Shown here piece after piece: positions 1 to 14,423 of a stretch of 64,000 nucleotides of DNA (position 1 is its first letter; every line of letters begins with the position of its first letter). The stretch is from assembly GCF_050948215.1 (NCBI RefSeq), contig NW_027488643.1, forward strand, positions 620,001 through 684,000. The letters run 5' to 3'. The translations under genes were made by a program, and so were the position numbers. Origin of the DNA: Halictus rubicundus (Eukaryota; Arthropoda; Insecta; Hymenoptera; Halictidae). The notes below the pieces were generated by a model, which saw only the letters and a list, made by a program, of their open reading frames with translations, was not told the origin of the DNA and made no database searches.

Positions 1-959
1 AGAAGATAGGATAGGATAGAGAATAGGATAGGATAAAGGATAGGATAGGATAGAGGAGAGGATAGGATAGAGGATAGGATAGGATAGATGATAGGATAGG
101 ATAGAGGATATCATAGGATAGAGGATAGGATAGGATAGATGATAGGATAGGATAGAGGATTGGATAGGATACAGGATTGGATAGGATAGGGGAATTGATA
201 GGATAGAGGATAGGATAGGATAGAAGATAGGATAGGATAGAGGATAGGATAGGATAGAGGATAGGATAGGATAGAGGATAGCGTAGGATAGAGGATAGGA
301 TAGGATAGATGATACGATAGGATAGAGGATAGGATAGAGGGTAGAATAGGATAGAGGATGGGATAGGATAGAGGATAGGATAGGATAGCTGATAGGATAG
401 GATAGAGGATAGGATAGGGCAGAGGATAGGATAGGGGATTTTATAGGATAGAGGATAGGATAGGATAGAGGATAGGATAGGATAGAGGATAGAATAGGAT
501 AGAGGATAGGATAGGATAGAGGATTGGATAGACGGTAGGATAGGATAGATGATAGGATAGGATAGAGGATAGGATAGGATAGAGGATAGGATAGGACAGA
601 GTATAGGACAGGGGATTTGATAGGATAGAGGATAGGATAGGATAGACGATAGGATAGGATAGAGGATAGGATAGAGGATAGGATAGGATAGAGGATAGGA
701 TAGGATAGAGGATAGCGTAGGATAGAGGATAGGATAGGATAGAGGATACGATAGGATAGAGGATAGGATAGAGGGTAGAATAGGATAGAGGATAGGATAG
801 GATAGATGATAGGATAGGATAGCTGATAGGATAGGATAGAGGATAGGATAGGATAACTGATAGGATAGGATAGAGGATAGGATAGGGCAGAGGATAGGAT
901 AGGGGATTTTATAGGATAGAGGATAGGATAGGATAGGATAGAGGATAAAATAGGTTAGA

Positions 960-1170
960 GGATAGGATAGGATAGAGGATTGGATAGACGGTAGGATAGG
1001 ATAGAGGATAGGATAGGATAGAGGATATCATAGGATAGAGGATAGGATAGGATAGATGATTGGATAGGATAGAGGATTGGATAGGATACAGGATTGGATA
1101 GGGTAGCGGGTTTGATAGGATAGAGGATAGGATAGGATAGACGATAGGATAGGATAGCATAGGAAAGCAT
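960..1170 (+). repeat. Left copy of a 3.16-kb-offset duplication
   Basis: The segment containing GACGGTAGG (987), GGGTAGCGGGTTTGAT (about 1,102) and GCATAGGAAAGCAT (1,157) is repeated 3,164 bp downstream at 4,124-4,334 with the same variants in the same order. To the left the offset becomes 3,174 bp, because one copy has two extra GGATA pentamers (10 bp). The combination AGCGGGTTTG is otherwise rare here, which makes the pairing secure. Confidence 0.85.
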
Positions 1171-1173
1171 AGA

Positions 1174-1326
1174 AGATAGGATAGGATAGAGGATAGGATA
1201 GGATAGAGGATAGGATAGGATAGAGGATAGGATAGGATAGAGGATAGGATAGGATAGAGGATAGGATAGGATAGAGGATAGGATAGGATAGAGGATAGGA
1301 TAGGATAGAGGATAGGATAGGATAGA
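1174..1326 (+). repeat. Perfect 17-mer run in domain A
   Basis: Nine consecutive consensus units lie between a GCATAGAAG variant and a GATGATAGG variant. It is one of few such runs outside domain C. Confidence 0.85.
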
Positions 1327-4123
1327 TGATAGGATAGGATAGAGAATAGGATAGGATAGATCATAGCGTAGGATAGAGGATAGGATAGGATAGAGGATAC
1401 GATAGGATAGAGGATAGGATAGAGGGTAGAATAGGATAGAGGATAGGATAGGATAGAGGATAGGGTAGGATAACTGATAGGATAGGATAGAGGATAGGAT
1501 AGGGCAGAGGATAGGATAGGGGATTTTATAGGATAGAGGATAGGATAGGATAGGATAGAGGATAGAATAGGATAGAGGATAGGATAGGATAGAGGATTGG
1601 ATAGAAGGTAGGATAGGATAGAGGATAGGATAGGATAGAGGATAGGATAGGATAGAGGATAGGATAGGATAGAGGATAGGATAGGATAGAGGACAGGATA
1701 GGATAGAGGATTGGATATGATACAGGAAAGGATAGGATTGAGGATAGATGATAGGATAGGATAGATCATTGGATAGGATGCAGGATAGGCTAGAGGATTG
1801 GATAGGATACAGGATAGGATAGGATAGAGGATAGGATAGGGGATTTGATAGGATAGAGGATAGGATAGGATAGAAGATAGGATAGGATAGAGGATAGGAT
1901 AGGATAGAGGATAGGATAGGATAGAGGATAGCGTAGGATAGAGGATAGGATAGGATAGAGGATACGATAGGATAGAGGATAGGATAGAGGGTAGAATAGG
2001 ATAGAGGATAGGATAGGATAGATGATAGGATAGGATAGCTGATAGGATAGGATAGAGGATAGGATAGGGCAGAGGATAGGATAGGGGATTTTATAGGATA
2101 GAGGATAGGACAGGATAGAGGATAGGATAGGATAGAGGATAGAATAGGATAGAGGATAGGATAGGATAGAGGATTGGATAGACGGTAGGATAGGATAGAG
2201 GATAGGATAGGATAGAGGATAGGATAGGATAGAGGATAGGATAGGATAGAGGGTAGGATAGGATAGAGGATAGGATAGGATGGAGGATAGGATAGGACAG
2301 AGGATAGGGTAGGGGATTTGATAGAATAGAGGATAGGATAGGATAGACGATAGGATATGATAGAGGATAGGATAGGATAGAGGATAGGATAGGATAGAGG
2401 ATAGGATAGGATAGAGGATTGGATAGAGGATAGTATAGAGGATAGGAAAGCATAGAAGATAGGATAGGATTGAGGATAGGATAGGATAGAGGATAGGATA
2501 GGATAGAGGATAGGATAGGATAGAGGATAGGATAGGATAGAGGATAGGATAGGATAGAGGGTAGAATAGGATAGAGGATAGGATAGGATAGAGGATAGGA
2601 TAGGATAGCTGATAGGATAGGATAGAGGATAGGATCGGGCAGAGGATAGGATAGGGGATTTTATAGGATAGAGGATAGGATAGGATAGACGATAGGATAT
2701 GATAGAGGATAGGATAGGATAGAGGATAGGATAGGATAGAGGATAGGATAGGATAGAGGATTGGATGGAGGATAGGATAGAGGATAGGAAAGCATAGAAG
2801 ATAGGATAGGATAGAGGATAGGATAGGATAGAGGGTAGAATAGGATAGAGGATAGAATAGGATAGGATAGAGGATAGGATAGGATAGCTGATAGGATAGG
2901 ATAGAGGATAGGATAGGGCAGAGGATAGGATAGGATAGAGGATTGGATAGGATACAGGAAAGGATAGGATTGAGGATAGATGATAGGATAGGACAGAGGA
3001 TTGGATATGATAGAGGATAGGATAGGATAGAGGATAGGATAGGATAGAGGACAGGATAGGATAGAGGATAGGATAGGATAGATGATAGGATAGGATAGAG
3101 GATAGGATAGGATAGAGGATTGGATAGGATAGAGGATAGCGTAGGATAGAGGATAGGATAGGATAGAGGATACGATAGGATAGAGGATAGGATAGGATAG
3201 AGGATAGGATAGGACAGAGGATTTGATAGGATAGAGGATAGGATAGGATAGAGGATAGGATAGGACAGAGGATAGGATAGAGGATTGGATAGGATACAGG
3301 ATAGGATAGGATAGAGGATAGGATAGGGGATTAGATAGGATAGAGGATAGGATAGGATAGAAGATAGGATAGGATAGGGGATAGGATAGGATAGAGGATA
3401 GGATAGGATAGAGGATAGGATAGGATAGAGGATTAGATAGGACAGAGGATAAGATAGGATAGAGGATAGGATAGGGGATTTGATAGGATAGAGTATAGGA
3501 TAGGATAGAAGATAGGATAGGATAGAGAATAGGATAGGATAGAGGATAGGATAGGATAGAGGATAGGATAGGATAGAGGATAGGATAGGATAGAGGATAG
3601 GATAGGATAGATGATAGGATAGGATAGAAGATATCATAGGATAGAGGATAGGATAGGATAGATGATAGGATAGGATAGAGGATTGGATAGGATACAGGAT
3701 TGGATAGGATAGGGGAATTGATAGGATAGAGGATAGCATAGGATAGAAGATAATATAGGATAGAGGATAGGATAGGATAGAGGATTGGATAGGATACAGG
3801 ATTGGATAGGGTAGGGGAATTGATAGGATAGAGGATAGGATAGGATAGAAGATAGGATAGGATAGAGGATAGGATAGGATAGAGGATAGGATAGGATAGA
3901 GGATAGGATAGGATAGAGGATAGGATAGGATAGAGGATAGGATAGGATAGAGGATTAGATAGGACAGAGGATAGGATAGAGGGTAGAATAGGATAGAGGA
4001 TAGGATAGGATAGAGGATAGGGTAGGATAACTGATAGGATAGGATAGAGGATAGGATAGGGCAGAGGATAGGATAGGGGATTTTATAGGATAGAGGATAG
4101 GATAGAGGATAGAATAGGATAGA

Positions 4124-4334
4124 GGATAGGATAGGATAGAGGATTGGATAGACGGTAGGATAGGATAGAGGATAGGATAGGATAGAGGATATCATAGGAT
4201 AGAGGATAGGATAGGATAGATGATTGGATAGGATAGAGGATTGGATAGGATACAGGATTGGATAGGGTAGCGGGTTTGATAGGATAGAGGATAGGATAGG
4301 ATAGACGATAGGATAGGATAGCATAGGAAAGCAT
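4124..4334 (+). repeat. Right copy of the 3.16-kb-offset duplication
   Basis: This is the partner of 960-1,170. It carries GACGGTAGG at 4,151, AGCGGG at 4,269 and GCATAGGAAAGCAT at 4,321, each exactly 3,164 bp from its counterpart. Its right edge abuts the start of the 1,084-bp duplication. Confidence 0.85.
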
Positions 4335-6270
4335 AGAAGATAGGATAGGATAGAGGATAGGATAGGATAGAGGGTAGAATAGGATAGAGGATAGGATAGG
4401 ATAGGATAGAGGATAGGATAGGATAGCTGATAGGATAGGATAGAGGATAGGATAGGGCAGAGGATAGGATAGGATAGAGGATAGAATAGGATAGAGGATA
4501 GGATAGGATAGAGGATATGATAGAGGATAGGATAGGATAGAGGATAGGATAGGATAGAGGATTGGATAGAGGGTAGGATAGAGGATAGGAAAGCATAGAA
4601 GATAGGATAGGATAGAGGATAGGATAGGATAGAGGATAGGATAGGATAGAGGATAGGATACGATAGAGGATAGGATAGGATAGAGGGTAGAATAGGAAAG
4701 AGGATAGGATAGGATAGAGGATAGGATAGGATAGCTGATAGGATATGATAGAGGATAGGATAGGATAGGATAGAGGATACGATAGGACAGAGGATAGGAT
4801 AGGATAGAGGATAGGATAGACGATAGGATAGAATAGAGGATAGGATAGGATAGAGGATAGGATAGAGGATAGGATAGAGGATAGGATAGAGGATAGGATA
4901 GGATAGAGGATAGGATAGGCTAGAGGATAGGATAGGATAGAGGATAGGATAGGACAGAGAATAGGATAGGGGATTTGATAGGATAGATGATAGGATAGGA
5001 TAGACGGTAGGATAGGATAGAGGATAGGATAGGATAGAGGATAGGATAGGATAGAGGATTGGATAGAGGATAGGATAGAGGATAGGAAAGCATAGAAGAT
5101 AGGATAGGATAGAGGATAGGATAGGATAGAGGATAGGATAGGATAGAGGATAGGATAGGATAGAGGATAGGATAGGATAGAGGGTAGAATAGGATAGAGG
5201 ATAGGATAGGATAGAGGATAGGATAGGATAGCTGATAGGATAGGATAGAGGATAGGATAGGGCAGAGGATAGGATAGGGGATTTTATAGGATAGAGGATA
5301 GGATAGGATAGACGATAGTAAATGATAGAGGATAGAATAGGATAGAGGATAGGATAGGATAGAGGATACGATAGGATAGAGGATTGGATAGAGGATAGGA
5401 TAGAGGATAGGAAAGCATAGAAGATAGGATAGGATAGAGGATAGGATAGGATAGAGGGTAGAATAGGATAGAGGATAGGATAGGATAGGATAGAGGATAG
5501 GATAGGATAGCTGATAGGATAGGATAGAGGATAGGATAGGGCAGAGGATAGGATAGGATAGAGGATAGAATAGGATAGAGGATAGGATAGGATAGAGGAT
5601 ATGATAGAGGATAGGATAGGATAGAGGATAGGATAGGATAGAGGATTGGATAGAGGATAGGATAGAGGATAGGAAAGCATAGAAGATAGGATAGGATAGA
5701 GGATAGGATAGGATAGAGGATAGGATAGGATAGAGGATAGGATACGATAGAGGATAGGATAGGATAGAGGGTAGAATAGGAAAGAGGATAGGATAGGATA
5801 GAGGATAGGATAGGATAGCTGATAGGATATGATAGAGGATAGGATAGGATAGGATAGAGGATACGATAGGACAGAGGATAGGATAGGATAGAGGATAGGA
5901 TAGACGATAGGATAGAATAGAGGATAGGATAGGATAGAGGATAGGATAGAGGATAGGATAGAGGATAGGATAGAGGATAGGATAGGATAGAGGATAGGAT
6001 AGGCTAGAGGATAGGATAGGATAGAGGATAGGATAGGAAAGAGAATAGGATAGGGGATTTGATAGGATAGATGATAGGATAGGATAGACGGTAGGATAGG
6101 ATAGAGGATAGGATAGGATAGAGGATAGGATAGGATAGAGGATAGGATAGGATAGAGGATTGGATAGAGGATAGGATAGATGATAGGAAAGCATAGAAGA
6201 TAGGATAGGATAGAGGATAGGATAGGATAGAGGATAGGATAGGATAGAGGATAGGATAGGATAGAGGATA
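4326..6270 (+). repeat. Tandem pair of 1.08-kb blocks
   Basis: The left block starts at about 4,326 and the right block at about 5,410. Shared landmarks, all 1,084 bp apart, are GCATAGAAG at 4,331/5,415, AGGGTAGAATAGG at 4,371/5,455, GGGTAGAATAGGAAAG at 4,685/5,769, CGATAGGATAGAATAG at 4,821/5,905 and TAGATGAT at 4,984/6,068. Near the right end the offset becomes 1,101 (GCATAG at 5,090/6,191), a 17-bp gain. Homology fades at about 5,170 and 6,270. Confidence 0.88.
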
Positions 6271-7690
6271 GGATAGGATAGAGGATAGGATAGGATAGAG
6301 GATAGGATAGGATAGAGGACAGGATAGGATAGAGGATAGGATAGGATAGATGATAGGATAGGATAGGATAGAGGATTGGATGGGATAGAGGATAGCGTAG
6401 GATAGAGGTTAGGATAGGATAAAGGATACGATAGGATAGAGGATAGGATAGGATAGAGGATAGGATAGGACAGAGGATAGGATAGGACAGAGGATTTGAT
6501 AGGATAGAGGATAGGATAGGATACAGGAAAGGATAGGATTGAGGATAGATGATAGGATAGGATAGAGGATAGGATAGGATAGTAGATAGGATAGGACAGA
6601 GGATAGGATAGGGGATTTGATAGGATAGAGGATAGGATAGGATAGACGAAAGGATAGGATAGAGGATAGGATAGGATAGAGGATAGGATAGGATAGAGGA
6701 TTGGATAGAGGATAGGAAAGGATAGAAGATAGGATAGGATAGAGGATAGGATAGGATAGGATAGAGGATAGGATAGGATAGAGGGTAGAATAGGATAGAG
6801 GATAGGATAGGATAGAGGATAGGATAGGATAGCTGATAGGATAGGATAGAGGATAGGATAGGGCAGAGGATAGGATAGGATAGAGGATAGAATAGGATAG
6901 AGGATAGGATAGGATAGAGGATTGGATAGAGGATAGGATAGGATAGAGGATTGCATAGGCTAGAGGATAGGATAGGATAGAGGATAGGATAGGACAGAGG
7001 ATAGGATAGGGGATTTGATAGGATAGATGATAGGATAGGATAGACGATAGGATATGATAGAGGATAGGATAGGATAGAGGATAGGATAGGATAGAGGATA
7101 TGATAGGATATAGGATTGGATAGAGGATAGGATAGAGGATAGGAAAGCATAGAAGATAGGATAGGATAGAGGATAGGATAGGATAGAGGATAGGATATTA
7201 TAGAGGATAGGATAGGATAGAGGATAGGATAGGATAGAGGATAGGATAGGATAGAGGATAGGATAGGATAGAGGATAGGATAGGATAGAGGATAGGATAG
7301 GATAGAGGATAGGATAGGATAGAGGATTGGATAGAGGATAGGATAGAGGATAGGAAAGGATAGAAGATAGGATAGGATAGCGGATAGGATAGGATAGAGG
7401 ATAGCGTAGGATAGAGGATAGGATAGGATAGAGGATACGATAGGATAGAGGATAGGATAGAGGATATAATAGGATAGAGGATAGGATAGGATAGAGGATA
7501 GGATAGGATAGAGGATAGGATAGAGGATAGGATAGGATAGAGGATAGGATAGGATAGAAGATAGGATAGGATAGAGGATAGGATAGGATAGAGGATAGGA
7601 TAGGATAGAGAATAGCGTAGGATAGAGGATAGGATAGGATAGACGATAGGATAGGATAGAGGATAGGATAGGATAGAGGATAGGATAGGA
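6190..7690 (+). repeat. Left copy of a 1.5-kb block duplicated at a 2.2-2.29 kb offset
   Basis: This block matches 8,400-9,960. The offset drifts along its length: 2,227 (GAGGACAGG 6,315/8,542), 2,215 (GTAGATAGG 6,582/8,797), 2,266 (GAAGATAGG 6,725/8,991), 2,288 (GCTGATAGG 6,832/9,120 and ATATTATAG 7,197/9,485), 2,271 (TAGCGTAGG 7,404/9,675) and 2,259 (GCG 7,615/9,874). The steps of -12, +51, +22, -17 and -12 are whole repeat units or sums of them. Confidence 0.85.
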
Positions 7691-8399
7691 TAGAGGATTG
7701 GATAGAGGATAGGATAGAGGATAGGAAAGCATAGAAGATAGGATAGGATAGAGGATAGGATAGGATAGAGGATAGGATAGGATAGAGGATAGGATACGAT
7801 AGAGGATAGGATAGGATAGAGGGTAGAATAGGATAGAGGATAGGATAGGATAGAGGATAGGATAGGATAGCTGATAGGATATGATAGAGGATAGGATAGG
7901 ATAGAGGATAGGATAGGATAGAGGATAGGATAGGATAGAAGATTGGATAGAGGATAGGATAGAGGATAGGAAAGCATAGAAGATAGGATAGGATAGAGGA
8001 TAGGATAGGATAGGATAGAGGATAGGATAGGATAGAGGGTAGAATAGGATAGAGGATAGGATAGGATAGAGGATAGGATAGGATAGCTGATAGGATAGGA
8101 TAGAGGATAGGATAGGGCAGAGGATAGGATAGGATAGAGGATAGAATAGGATAGAGGATAGGATAGGATAGAGGATTGGATAGAGGATAGGATAGGATAG
8201 AGGATAGGATAGGCTAGAGGATAGGATAGGATAGAGGATAGGATAGGACAGAGGATAGGATAGGGGATTTGATAGGATAGATGATAGGATAGGATAGACG
8301 ATAGGATAGGATAGAGGATAGGATAGGATAGAGGATAGGATAGGATAGGGGATAGGATAGGATAGAGGATTGGATAGAGGATAGGATAGAGGATAGGAA

Positions 8400-9960
8400 A
8401 GCATAGAAGATAGGATAGGATAGAGGATAGGATAGGATAGAGGATAGGATAGGATAGAGGATAGGATAGGATAGAGGATAGGATAGGATAGAGGATAGGA
8501 TAGGATAGAGGATAGGATAGGATAGAGGATAGGATAGGATAGAGGACAGGATAGGATAGAGGATAGGATAGGATAGATGATAGGACAGGATAGGATAGAG
8601 GATTGGATGGGATAGAGGATAGCGTAGGATAGAGGTTAGGATAGGATAAAGGATACGATAGGATAGAGGATAGGATAGGATAGAGGATAGGATAGGACAG
8701 AGGATAGGATAGGACAGAGGATTTGATAGGATAGAGGATAGGAAAGGATAGGATTGAGGATAGATGATAGGATAGGATAGAGGATAGGATAGGATAGTAG
8801 ATAGGATAGGACAGAGGATAGGATAGGGGATTTGATAGGATAGAGGATAGGATAGGATAGACGAAAGGATAGGATAGAGGATAGGATAGGATAGAGGATA
8901 GGATAGGATAGAGGATAGGATAGGATAGCGGATAGGATAGGATAGAGGATAGGATAGGATAGAGGATTGGATAGAGGATAGGAAAGGATAGAAGATAGGA
9001 TAGGATAGAGGATAGGATAGGATAGGATAGAGGATAGGATAGGATAGGATAGAGGATAGGATAGGATAGAGGGTAGAATAGGATAGAGGATAGGATAGGA
9101 TAGAGGATAGGATAGGATAGCTGATAGGATAGGATAGAGGATAGGATAGGGCAGAGGATAGGATAGGATAGAGGATAGAATAGGATAGAGGATAGGATAG
9201 GATAGAGGATTGGATAGAGGATAGGATAGGATAGAGGATTGGATAGGCTAGAGGATAGGATAGGATAGAGGATAGGATAGGACAGAGGATAGGATAGGGG
9301 ATTTGATAGGATAGATGATAGGATAGGATAGACGATAGGATATGATAGAGGATAGGATAGGATAGAGGATAGGATAGGATAGAGGATATGATAGGATATA
9401 GGATTGGATAGAGGATAGGATAGAGGATAGGAAAGCATAGAAGATAGGATAGGATAGAGGATAGGATAGGATAGAGGATAGGATATTATAGAGGATAGGA
9501 TAGGATAGAGGATAGGATAGGATAGAGGATAGGATAGGATAGAGGATAGGATAGGATAGAGGATAGGATAGGATAGAGGATAGGATAGGATAGAGGATTG
9601 GATAGAGAATAGGATAGAGGATAGGAAAGGATAGAAGATAGGATAGGATAGAGGATAGGATAGGATAGAGGATAGCGTAGGATAGAGGATAGGATAGGAT
9701 AGAGGATACGATAGGATAGAGGATAGGATAGAGGATATAATAGGATAGAGGATAGGATAGGATAGAGGATAGGATAGGATAGAGGATAGGATAGGATAGA
9801 GGATAGGATAGGATAGAAGATAGGATAGGATAGAGGATAGGATAGGATAGAGGATAGGATAGGATAGAGAATAGCGTAGGATAGAGGATAGGATAGGATA
9901 GACGATAGGATAGGATAGAGGATAGGATAGGATAGAGGATAGGATAGGATAGAGGATAGG
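8400..9960 (+). repeat. Right copy of the 1.5-kb block
   Basis: This is the partner of 6,190-7,690 with the same private variants, including the ATATTATAG unit at 9,485 and GAGAATAGCGTAGG at about 9,869. It differs by whole-unit insertions and deletions. Its right end meets the left copy of the 1,370-bp duplication. Confidence 0.85.
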
Positions 9961-12628
9961 ATAGGATAGAGGATAGGATAGGATATAGGATTGGATAGAG
10001 GATAGGATAGAGGATAGGAAAGGATAGAAGATAGGATAGGATAGAGGATAGGATAGGATAGAGGATAGGATAGGATAGAGGGTAGGATAGGATAGAGGAT
10101 AGGATAGGATAGAGGATAGGATAGGATAGAGGACAGGATAGGATAGAGGATAGGATAGGATAGATGATAGGATAGGATAGAGGATAGGATAGGATAGAGG
10201 ATAGGATAGGATAGAGGATAGCGTAGAATAGAGGATAGGATAGAATAGAGGATACGATAGGATAGAGGATAGGATAGGATAGAGGATAGGATAGGACAGA
10301 GGATTTGATAGGATAGAGGATAGGGTAGGATACAGGAAAGGATAGGATTGAGGATAGGATTGGATACAGGATAGGATAGAATAGAGGATAGGATACGGGA
10401 TTGGATAGGATAGGATAGAGGATAGGATAGGATAGAGGACAGGATAGGATAGAGGATTGGATATGATACAGGAAAGGATAGGATTGAGGATAGATGATAG
10501 GATAGGATAGAGGATTGGATAGGATACAGGATAGGCTAGAGGATTGGATAGGATACAGGATAGGATAGGATAGAGGATAGGATAGGGGATTTGATAGGAT
10601 AGAGGATAGGATAGGATAGAAGATAGGATAGGATAGAGGATAGGATAGGATAGAGGATAGGATAGGATAGAGGATAGCGTAGGATAGAGGATAGGATAGG
10701 ATAGAGGATACGATAGGATAGGGGATAGGATAGAGGGTAGAATAGGATAGAGGATAGGATAGGATAGATGATAGAATAGGATAGCTGATAGGATAGGATA
10801 GAGGATAGGATAGGGCAGAGGATAGGATAGGGGATTTTATAGGATAGAGGATAGGACAGGATAGAGGATAGGATAGGATAGGATAGAGGATTGGATAGAC
10901 GGTAGGATAGGATAGAGGATAGGATAGGATAGAGGATAGGATAGGATAGAGGATAGGATAGGATAGAGGATAGGATAGGATAGAGGATAGGATAGGATAG
11001 AGGATTGGATAGAGGATAGGATAGAGGATAGGAAAGGATAGAAGATAGGATAGGATAGAGGATAGGATAGGATAGAGGATTGGATAGACGGTAGGATAGG
11101 ATAGAGGATAGGATAGGATAGAGGATAGGATAGGATAGAGGATAGGATAGGATAGAGGATAGGATAGGATAGAGGATAGGATAGGACAGAGGATAGGATA
11201 GGGGATTTGATAGGATAGAGGATAGGATAGGACAGAGGATAGGATAGGGGATTTGATAGGATAGAGGATAGGATAGGGGATTTGATAGGATAGAGGATAG
11301 GATAGGACAGAGGATAGGATAGGGGATTTGATAGGATAGAGGATAGGATAGGATATAGGATTGGATAGAGGATAGGATAGAGGATAGGAAAGGATAGAAG
11401 ATAGGATAGGATAGAGGATAGGATAGGATAGAGGATAGGATAGGATAGAGGGTAGGATAGGATAGAGGATAGGATAGGATAGAGGATAGGATAGGATAGA
11501 GGACAGGATAGGATAGAGGATAGGATAGGATAGATGATAGGATAGGATAGAGGATAGGATAGGATAGAGGATAGGATAGGATAGAGGATAGCGTAGAATA
11601 GAGGATAGGATAGAATAGAGGATACGATAGGATAGAGGATAGGATAGGATAGAGGATAGGATAGGACAGAGGATTTGATAGGATAGAGGATAGGGTAGGA
11701 TACAGGAAAGGATAGGATTGAGGATAGGATTGGATACAGGATAGGATAGAATAGAGGATAGGATACGGGATTGGATAGGATAGGATAGAGGATAGGATAG
11801 GATAGAGGACAGGATAGGATAGAGGATTGGATATGATACAGGAAAGGATAGGATTGAGGATAGATGATAGGATAGGATAGAGGATTGGATAGGATACAGG
11901 ATAGGCTAGAGGATTGGATAGGATACAGGATAGGATAGGATAGAGGATAGGATAGGGGATTTGATAGGATAGAGGATAGGATAGGATAGAAGATAGGATA
12001 GGATAGAGGATAGGATAGGATAGAGGATAGGATAGGATAGAGGATAGCGTAGGATAGAGGATAGGATAGGATAGAGGATACGATAGGATAGGGGATAGGA
12101 TAGAGGGTAGAATAGGATAGAGGATAGGATAGGATAGATGATAGAATAGGATAGCTGATAGGATAGGATAGAGGATAGGATAGGGCAGAGGATAGGATAG
12201 GGGATTTTATAGGATAGAGGATAGGACAGGATAGAGGATAGGATAGGATAGGATAGAGGATTGGATAGACGGTAGGATAGGATAGAGGATAGGATAGGAT
12301 AGAGGATAGGATAGGATAGAGGATAGGATAGGATAGAGGATAGGATAGGATAGAGGATTGGATAGAGGATAGGATAGAGGATAGGAAAGGATAGAAGATA
12401 GGATAGGATAGAGGATAGGATAGGATAGAGGATTGGATAGACGGTAGGATAGGATAGAGGATAGGATAGGATAGAGGATAGGATAGGATAGAGGATAGGA
12501 TAGGATAGAGGATAGGATAGGATAGAGGATAGGATAGGACAGAGGATAGGATAGGGGATTTGATAGGATAGAGGATAGGATAGGACAGAGGATAGGATAG
12601 GGGATTTGATAGGATAGAGGATAGGATA
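9961..12628 (+). repeat. Near-tandem pair of 1.37-kb blocks
   Basis: The left copy is about 9,961-11,275 and the right copy about 11,331-12,628. The offset is 1,370 bp over GGATATAGG, TAGCGTAGAATAG, GGATACGGG, GGGCAGAGG and GGGGATTTTATAGG. It drops to 1,353 after a single 17-bp unit difference near 10,985. The left copy continues into four GGGGATTTGATAGG units spaced 34-68 bp apart (11,201-11,321). Confidence 0.88.
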
Positions 12629-14423
12629 GGATAGACGATAGGATATGATAGAGGATAGGATAGGATAGAGGATAGGATAGGATAGAGGATAGGATAGGAT
12701 AGAGGATTGGATAGAGGATAGGATAGAGGATAGGAAAGCATAGAAGATAGGATAGGATAGAGGATAGGATAGGATAGAGGATAGGATAGGATAGAGGATA
12801 GGATAGGATAGAGGATAGGATAGGATAGAGGGTAGAATAGGATAGAGGATAGGATAGGATAGAGGATAGGATAGGATAGCTGATAGGATAGGATAGAGGA
12901 TAGGATAGGGCAGAGGATAGGATAGACGATAGGATAGGATAGAGGATAGGATAGGATAGACGATAGGATAGGATAGAGGATAGGATAGGATAGAGGATTG
13001 GATAGAGGATAGGATAGAGGATAGGAAAGCATAGAAGATAGGATAGGATAGAGGATAGGATAGGATAGGATAGAGGATAGGATAGGATAGAGGGTAGAAT
13101 AGGATAGAGGATAGGATAGGATAGAGGATAGGATAGGATAGCTGATAGGATAGAATAGAGGATAGGATACGGGATTGGATAGGATAGGATAGAGGATAGG
13201 ATAGGATAGAGGACAGGATAGGATAGAGGATTGGATATGATACAGGAAAGGATAGGATTGAGGATAGATGATAGGATAGGATAGAGGATTGGATAGGATA
13301 CAGGATAGGCTAGAGGATTGGATAGGATACAGGATAGGATAGGATAGAGGATAGGATAGGGGATTTGATAGGATAGAGGATAGGATAGGATAGAAGATAG
13401 GATAGGATAGAGGATAGGATAGGATAGAGGATAGGATAGGATAGAGGGTAGAATAGGATAGAGGATAGGATAGGATAGATGATAGAATAGGATAGCTGAT
13501 AGGATAGGATAGAGGATAGGATAGGGCAGAGGATAGGATAGGGGATTTTATAGGATAGAGGATAGGACAGGATAGAGGATAGGATAGGATAGAGGATAGA
13601 ATAGGATAGAGGATAGGATAGGATAGAGGATTGGATAGACGGTAGGATAGGATAGAGGATAGGATAGGATAGAGGATAGGATAGGATAGAGGATAGGATA
13701 GGATAGAGGATAGGATAGGATAGAGGATAGGATAGGACAGAGGATAGGATAGGGGATTTGATAGGATAGAGGATAGGATAGGACAGAGGATAGGATAGGG
13801 GATTTGATAGGATAGAGGATAGGATAGGATAAACGATAGGATATGATAGAGGATAGGATAGGATAGAGGATAGGATAGGATAGAGGATAGGATAGGATAG
13901 AGGATTGGATAGAGGATAGGATAGAGGATAGGAAAGCATAGAAGATAGGATAGGATAGAGGATAGGATAGGATAGAGGATAGGATAGGATAGAGGATAGG
14001 ATAGGATAGAGGATAGGATAGGATAGAGGGTGGAATAGGATAGAGGATAGGATAGGATAGAGGATAGGATAGGATAGCTGATAGGATAGGATAGAGGATA
14101 GGATAGGGCAGAGGATAGGATAGGGGATTTTATAGGATAGAGGATAGGATAGGATAGACGATAGGATAGGATAGAGGATAGGATAGGATAGAGGATTGGA
14201 TAGAGGATAGGATAGAGGATAGGAAAGCATAGAAGATAGGATAGGATAGAGGATAGGATAGGATAGGATAGAGGATAGGATATGATAGAGGATAGGATAG
14301 GATAGAGGATAGGATAGGATAGAGGATAGGAAAGGATAGAGGATTGGATAGAGGATAGGATAGAGGATAGGAAAGCATAGAAGATAGGATAGGATAGAGG
14401 ATAGGATAGGATAGGATAGGATA

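Noticed and set aside
1790..8404. A 2,204-codon minus-strand open frame, and dozens of others of 60-1,772 codons
   Set aside because: All encode the same YPILSSILSYPLSYPIL cycle, overlap in different frames, and exist only because the repeat complement lacks stops. Starts come from GCAT variants and stops from GATTTTAT, GGTTA, GGCTA or ATCAT variants. There is no domain, no coding bias, and no promoter or splice context.
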